The position numbers were made by a program, and so were the translations under genes. The notes under the pieces were generated by a model that was given only the letters and a program-made list of their open reading frames with translations, had not been told where the DNA came from and did no database searches. Positions 34,032-37,834 of a DNA stretch of 37,834 nucleotides are shown in pieces. Origin of the DNA: a bacterium (GTDB lineage: Bacteria > Bacillota > Clostridia > Lachnospirales > Lachnospiraceae); NCBI GenBank assembly GCA_030539495.1, contig JAUNRX010000010.1, forward strand, positions 8,233 to 46,066. Reading direction: 5' to 3'. How positions within the stretch are numbered: the first letter of the stretch is position 1; each line of letters begins with the position of its first letter.

Positions 34032-36167
34032 TTATCCTTTTAAATACTTATCTAAAATGCTTGTTGTCTTATTTACGACGTATGTGCTGCCGCCTCTTCC
34101 CTTCACATCTTCCACCATGGTCACCATAAGAATTGGGCTATCTGCTTTGGAGTCTGTGGTAAAGGAAGCAAACCACCCAAGTTCCGTACCATTTTTGTCG
34201 TCCTTGGAAGCCTTGATCTCAGCGGTTCCTGTCTTACCTGCAAGCTGGACATCCTTCCTTGCTGCACTGTAAGCAGTTCCACGCTTATCATTTACAACTT
34301 TGATCATTGCATTTTTGACTACTGCTGCATTTTCCTTAGTAAATGCATTTTTAATATAGTACTCGGTCTTTCGATTGGCATCATATTGTAAATATGGCTG
34401 CACCATGCTTCCTTCATTGGCAAATGCGCTATACATGGTCGCAAGATGTAATGGATTTACCAATACCTGTCCTTGTCCATATCCTGTATCTGCTAACTGG
34501 ATTTCACCGTTAATCTCTTCTGAGTTGGAATACTGAGAGGTTGCCATCGTAATATCAAATGGTAACTTCTTTGTAAATCCAATAGCCTTTAACCCGTCCT
34601 GCATCTTATCTTTTCCAATTTTTAATGCTGCCTTTGCGAAATAAATATTATCGGAATAAATTAATGCATTTTCCATTGTAACCGGGGTAAACGTGTGCAA
34701 CGTTGTAACCTTATAGCTTCCCCAGCTCTTATCTTTTTGCCAGCTCTTGCCTACGCTCTTAAAATCTTCTTTCGGATCCAGTGCGCCTGCTTGAAGTCCG
34801 ACTGCCGAAATAATTGGCTTAAACGTAGATCCTGGACAAAGTACCTGACGAAAACGATTATATAGTGGTTTTGCTGCATCATCATTTAATGACTTCCATT
34901 TTGCATCCGACATTCCAAGCACAAAGTCGTTGGAATCATAGGATGGCGTACTTACAAGTGCCAATACCTCTCCGGTATAAGGGTTCATTGCAACACTACA
35001 GCTTTTATCCTTCTTGTATTCGTCATAAATCTTGCTTTGTAAGTCTGCATCAATGGTCAGCTTAATCGTTGCGCCATCATTTTTTTCCTTGGTAGCAACT
35101 GTAGTCTTTGCCTTGCCATCCTTTGTTACAATCTTAATTGCATGGCCATCGGTTCCCTTTAATTGCTTTTCATACAAGGTCTCTGCTCCGCTCTTGCCGA
35201 TTACACTGCCTTCGGAATAGCCTTCCCCTGCATGCTCTTTCAATTCATCCGCGGTAATGCTTTGTACATATCCAACTAAATGAGCTGCTTTTTCACCGAG
35301 TGGATAGTTTCTTTGTTCCACCGTCGTAATCATAATTCCGTTAATCTTAAGAAGGGCCTCCTCTAACTCTTTTGCCTTTACATTCTCATCATTTGAATCT
35401 TGTGACGAAAGGGCTAACTCATCTACCTTACGTACGGTCTTAATTGGCACAAAAGAGTCGGATTTTACCCATTTTGCCTTAAGCTTTGACTGGATGGTCG
35501 CTTCACTGACTTCCAATAATTTAGCTAACTTCTTAATGTCCCCGTCTTTGTCCTTGCTCATTTTTCCAGGGATTAACCCGACGGACGAAGCTTGTCCCTC
35601 CACTGCCAGCTTTTTACCGTTACGATCCACGATTTCTCCACGCTTCGCCTCTAATGTGGAAACTTTGACTTTATCGGTTTCTGATAGTTCCGGGAAAATC
35701 AAGCTGTCACTCCAGACTAACCCATAGCCCTTGCCTTCCTCATAATGATAGGTTGCTTTATTATCAAAAGAAACCTTTCCTGCTATGGTCTCTAGCTCTT
35801 CACTATAGGACACGGTAATTTCATTTTGACCAGGCTCTGAACTCTCCCCCATCTTTACAGAAATATCACTCATCTCAATTCCTTCATAAATCTTCTTATT
35901 TCTACTTATGAATTCCTCTTTTGTGATGTCCTTTTTACTTGTATCTGCCAACATGACATACATGTTCTCATAATCGCCCTTTTTTAAATAGGATATGTAG
36001 GTCGGTAATAATTCTGCCGGCGTAGTCGTCGTAATCTTAGTCTTTTCCTCTTTCATCACATGGGCTGCTATGGTTCCTGCCATCCCCACAAATACAACTA
36101 AGACCACTAGTTCAATTATTCTTCTTGGAAGTTTTCCTGCCCTGGATTTTCTTCTTTTTCTTCTCAT
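34032..36167 (-). CDS. Class B penicillin-binding protein (MecA_N type)
   Basis: A 711-residue transpeptidase that cross-links peptidoglycan outside the membrane. The start is set at ATG 36167, with GGAGGG five bases upstream; an ATG at 36200 adds eleven residues. A basic N-terminus and one membrane helix (about 18-38) lead to an NTF2-like MecA_N domain (about 50-165), a PBP dimer domain (RGEIVDRNGKKLAVEG onwards), and the transpeptidase domain. Active-site motifs are intact: GSTFKP (SxxK), YSDN (SxN) and AGKTGTAE (KTG). The architecture resembles Bacillus PbpC and staphylococcal PBP2a, which are often less sensitive to beta-lactams; resistance itself cannot be inferred. Confidence 0.92.
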   Translation of the reverse strand: MRRKRRKSRAGKLPRRIIELVVLVVFVGMAGTIAAHVMKEEKTKITTTTPAELLPTYISYLKKGDYENMYVMLADTSKKDITKEEFISRNKKIYEGIEMSDISVKMGESSEPGQNEITVSYSEELETIAGKVSFDNKATYHYEEGKGYGLVWSDSLIFPELSETDKVKVSTLEAKRGEIVDRNGKKLAVEGQASSVGLIPGKMSKDKDGDIKKLAKLLEVSEATIQSKLKAKWVKSDSFVPIKTVRKVDELALSSQDSNDENVKAKELEEALLKINGIMITTVEQRNYPLGEKAAHLVGYVQSITADELKEHAGEGYSEGSVIGKSGAETLYEKQLKGTDGHAIKIVTKDGKAKTTVATKEKNDGATIKLTIDADLQSKIYDEYKKDKSCSVAMNPYTGEVLALVSTPSYDSNDFVLGMSDAKWKSLNDDAAKPLYNRFRQVLCPGSTFKPIISAVGLQAGALDPKEDFKSVGKSWQKDKSWGSYKVTTLHTFTPVTMENALIYSDNIYFAKAALKIGKDKMQDGLKAIGFTKKLPFDITMATSQYSNSEEINGEIQLADTGYGQGQVLVNPLHLATMYSAFANEGSMVQPYLQYDANRKTEYYIKNAFTKENAAVVKNAMIKVVNDKRGTAYSAARKDVQLAGKTGTAEIKASKDDKNGTELGWFASFTTDSKADSPILMVTMVEDVKGRGGSTYVVNKTTSILDKYLKG

Positions 36168-36258
36168 GGTTTCCCTCCATTCTGACGTTTTATTAATCAT
36201 TTACTTATTTTTAAGTCCATCTTAAAGCTATCTCCTGTAAATGTCAAATTAGCAGGCC

Positions 36259-37299
36259 TTAGTTATTTTTAAGACCTACTAATTCATAAAAGGCATCTTC
36301 TGAAATAATATGAAGCGGTGCACCTTCTTGTATCAACGCCTCTGCTCTTCTTAGCTTAGTACTCTTGTTTCCCTGTAATCGTTGTTCATATTCCTTATTT
36401 CCTAAAATCAGGTACTGGGTCTTCTTTGTTACTGAGGTCCCCGTAATTCCACCACAGTTTCTGACAATCCGCATTGCATTGCCACGAACCATCTTCGTCA
36501 GTGTTCCTGTAAATACACAGACTTTATTATAAAATGGATGTTTGCCTTCTACCTGGGTGTCCACATATTCTGGATAGCTAACCGAAACCGGAGTCATGCT
36601 CTGTTCAAACTGTTCCTTGGTGCCAAACTTCTCGATTAAATCGTCTCGAAGTCTTTCATATACCTGGCTGGTCAACTGGCATAACTGCTCTGCCCGTTTA
36701 CTATTTCCATAAGGAATTTCATAAAGAATGGCAAGGTCTAGAATGCTTAAGGCATAGTTTTCCTTTCTCGCCCGCTTTGCAAGACCCATCAATTCTATAT
36801 AGTCATTTTCAAACGTGAGCTCTGATTGCCTGTTTAGAAATTGCAGCTGCAGGCTGATTCCATCTCCAAGAATAATGTGGTCACCAATAAACTCTTTTAA
36901 CTTGTGACAAACACTGCTTCCATTTTCTGCATGATAGAGCATCTGGTTGGTAATCCCCGTCTCTAACGTAAACTTTTCCTGCACATACTGCACCGGTCCA
37001 CCATCCACAATGCAGTAATCCTCTTTTTTCTCCATCTCATCAATGCTGACAAGATAATAATCCTCCGGACGGATTAACTCAGAAAATCGAGCTATTTCCT
37101 GACTATTCTTATATTTTACTGCACTAACCTCGATCATTTGATCAAAACACAGATTATCTCCCGTCTTCACCATGCCTAGCACAATATAATTGTCTGGCAA
37201 TGTCAACGTAGACGCATTTGCTATCTCCTTATTGTCTGCCACTGGCTTTGCAATCTTCTGCTCTATCCCAAATTGGTCATATCGAAACTCTATACTCAT
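36259..37299 (-). CDS. Degenerate exonuclease-like protein with BRCT domain
   Basis: A 346-residue protein. Residues about 36-220 follow the DnaQ-like exonuclease fold (YIVLGMVKTGD, MIEVSAVKY, FSELIRPEDYY, FTLETGITNQML). Residues 255-346 form a BRCT domain (NKVCVFTGTLTKMVRGNAMR, GGITGTSVTKKTQYLILGN), the kind that binds DNA ends or phosphoproteins. The DxE of DxETTG is replaced by GMVKTG, and the later HNxxFD and HxxxxD positions are also not acidic, so nuclease activity is unlikely. GGAGAG precedes the start. The exact role is unknown. Confidence 0.72.
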   Translation of the reverse strand: MSIEFRYDQFGIEQKIAKPVADNKEIANASTLTLPDNYIVLGMVKTGDNLCFDQMIEVSAVKYKNSQEIARFSELIRPEDYYLVSIDEMEKKEDYCIVDGGPVQYVQEKFTLETGITNQMLYHAENGSSVCHKLKEFIGDHIILGDGISLQLQFLNRQSELTFENDYIELMGLAKRARKENYALSILDLAILYEIPYGNSKRAEQLCQLTSQVYERLRDDLIEKFGTKEQFEQSMTPVSVSYPEYVDTQVEGKHPFYNKVCVFTGTLTKMVRGNAMRIVRNCGGITGTSVTKKTQYLILGNKEYEQRLQGNKSTKLRRAEALIQEGAPLHIISEDAFYELVGLKNN

Positions 37300-37395
37300 G
37301 CTTGCTCTCCGTTATTCTTTTCTCGCTAATTCTACTATACCATAGGGTGGACGCAGTTATCCATTGGAAAAAGGAATCGGAATAAAAAAGAATAA

Positions 37396-37424
37396 TTGTG
37401 CTTCAAACCGGTTTTACCTATAAT
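37396..37424 (+). promoter_or_regulatory. Promoter of the acetyltransferase-like gene
   Basis: TTGTGC (37396-37401) and TATAAT (37419-37424) are 17 bases apart, and TAGGAGGGA lies before the start codon. The signals remain good even though the gene is cut short. Confidence 0.65.
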
Positions 37425-37486
37425 AAAGCTAGAATTATTCATACGGTTACAGAGCAAATAAATAATCCAATTAGGAGGGATGAGTT

Positions 37487-37786
37487 ATGAGTAATACTTA
37501 TCAGATTATAGATGAACGTACTTGGGAACGAGCCACACACTGCATGGTTTTTCGAAATAGCATTGAGCCTGCCTTTTGTGTTACCTTTGAGCTGGATATC
37601 ACCAACTTTCTGAATAAAATCAAGCAGCAGAAATACTCATTTACCATTGCAATGGTCTATGCTGTCTGTAAATGTGCAAATGAAATTGAGGCATTCCGGT
37701 ACCGTTTTTTAGATGGGAACATTGTTTTATTTGAAAAGATTGATACTGCCTTTACATATCTAAAACCTGGCAGTAAATTCTCTTAG
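37487..37786 (+). pseudogene. Truncated chloramphenicol acetyltransferase-like gene
   Basis: The 99-residue product matches the N-terminal half of type A chloramphenicol acetyltransferase-like proteins (YQIIDERTWERATHCMVFRN, EPAFCVTFELDITNFL, YSFTIAMVYAVCKCANEIEA, FRYRF). These are normally about 210-220 residues, with the catalytic HHxxxDG His in the missing half. The frame ends at TAG 37784 and a repeat fragment begins a few bases later, so the 3' half was probably lost by recombination or insertion. Residual activity is not expected. Such family members need not act on chloramphenicol. Confidence 0.75.
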
Positions 37787-37789
37787 TAG

Positions 37790-37834
37790 CTGAGCACGCA
37801 TCGTGCACCCGTTTTTCAGTATGCTTTTACTGTA
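37790..37834 (+). repeat. Dispersed hairpin element, copy D (3' part only)
   Basis: CTGAGCACGCATC followed by GTGCACCCGTTTTTCAG (37804-37820) matches copy B at 26390-26419 almost exactly. Only the end of the core and hairpin 3 are present before the window ends, and the hairpin's right arm has diverged (GTATGC for GGGTGC). It lies directly behind the truncated acetyltransferase gene. Confidence 0.7.

Overview
The window looks like a chromosomal segment of a low-GC, probably spore-forming member of the Clostridia, most likely Lachnospiraceae. This is inferred from protein style, AT-rich intergenic DNA, strong AGGAGG-type ribosome binding sites, a clostridial-type LysA, CarD next to recA, MinD/MinE, and an exosporium-like collagen repeat gene. 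No rRNA, tRNA, phage, insertion-sequence transposase or CRISPR array was seen. Most genes run leftward on the minus strand.

Layout. 144-626: YcxB-like membrane protein. 750-4236: leftward zinc/manganese-type ABC uptake operon (small Cys/His membrane protein, znuA-, znuC- and znuB-like genes, lipoprotein) behind a three-half-site operator candidate. 4396-4899: flavodoxin-like protein. 5070-7181: secreted transglutaminase-like protein. 7296-7925: C39-like cysteine peptidase. 8347-9399: Ig-like/polysaccharide deacetylase. 9713-11209: collagen-like gene with an in-frame TGA. 11398-13598: two tandem glycosyltransferase paralogues. 13817-14302: secreted protein of unknown function. 14355-15451: minE and minD. 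15933-18183: lysA and a U32-family protein. 18279-21542: SWIM/SNF2 helicase. 21714-26226: metN-metI-metQ-opine dehydrogenase-racemase operon, preceded by a Met-rich small ORF and terminator. 26814-28577: glgB. 28856-30448: carD-recA. 30853-32055: gltS. 32178-33923: membrane metallophosphoesterase. 34032-36167: class B penicillin-binding protein. 36259-37299: exonuclease-like/BRCT protein. 37487-37786: truncated chloramphenicol acetyltransferase-like gene.

Three things stand out. First, a 36-codon ORF with nine Met codons, a near-consensus promoter and an ideal ribosome binding site sits upstream of metNIQ and is followed by an intrinsic terminator. The codons just after its last Met can pair with the 5' arm of that terminator, which is the layout of a classical attenuator. 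The operon also carries an opine dehydrogenase and an Asp/Glu-racemase-family protein, so it may couple uptake to opine or D-amino acid metabolism. Second, a dispersed hairpin-rich element of about 135-195 bp occurs at least six times (8073, 11264, 15577, 15729, 26280, 37790). Its arms differ in sequence but keep pairing, around a conserved core ending in a hairpin plus T-tract, so it may be an uncatalogued structured RNA or miniature element. Third, several genes look decayed or repurposed: the collagen-like gene has a GGA-to-TGA change, the U32 protein lacks two of its expected cysteines, the exonuclease-like protein lacks its acidic catalytic residues, and the acetyltransferase gene stops halfway beside a repeat fragment.

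The collagen-like gene and the glycosyltransferase pair are convergent, and both have a CATATAATA box upstream. In front of the collagen-like gene this box lies 16 nt from an ACA, matching the late mother-cell SigK pattern. The pair may therefore make and glycosylate a spore-surface protein.
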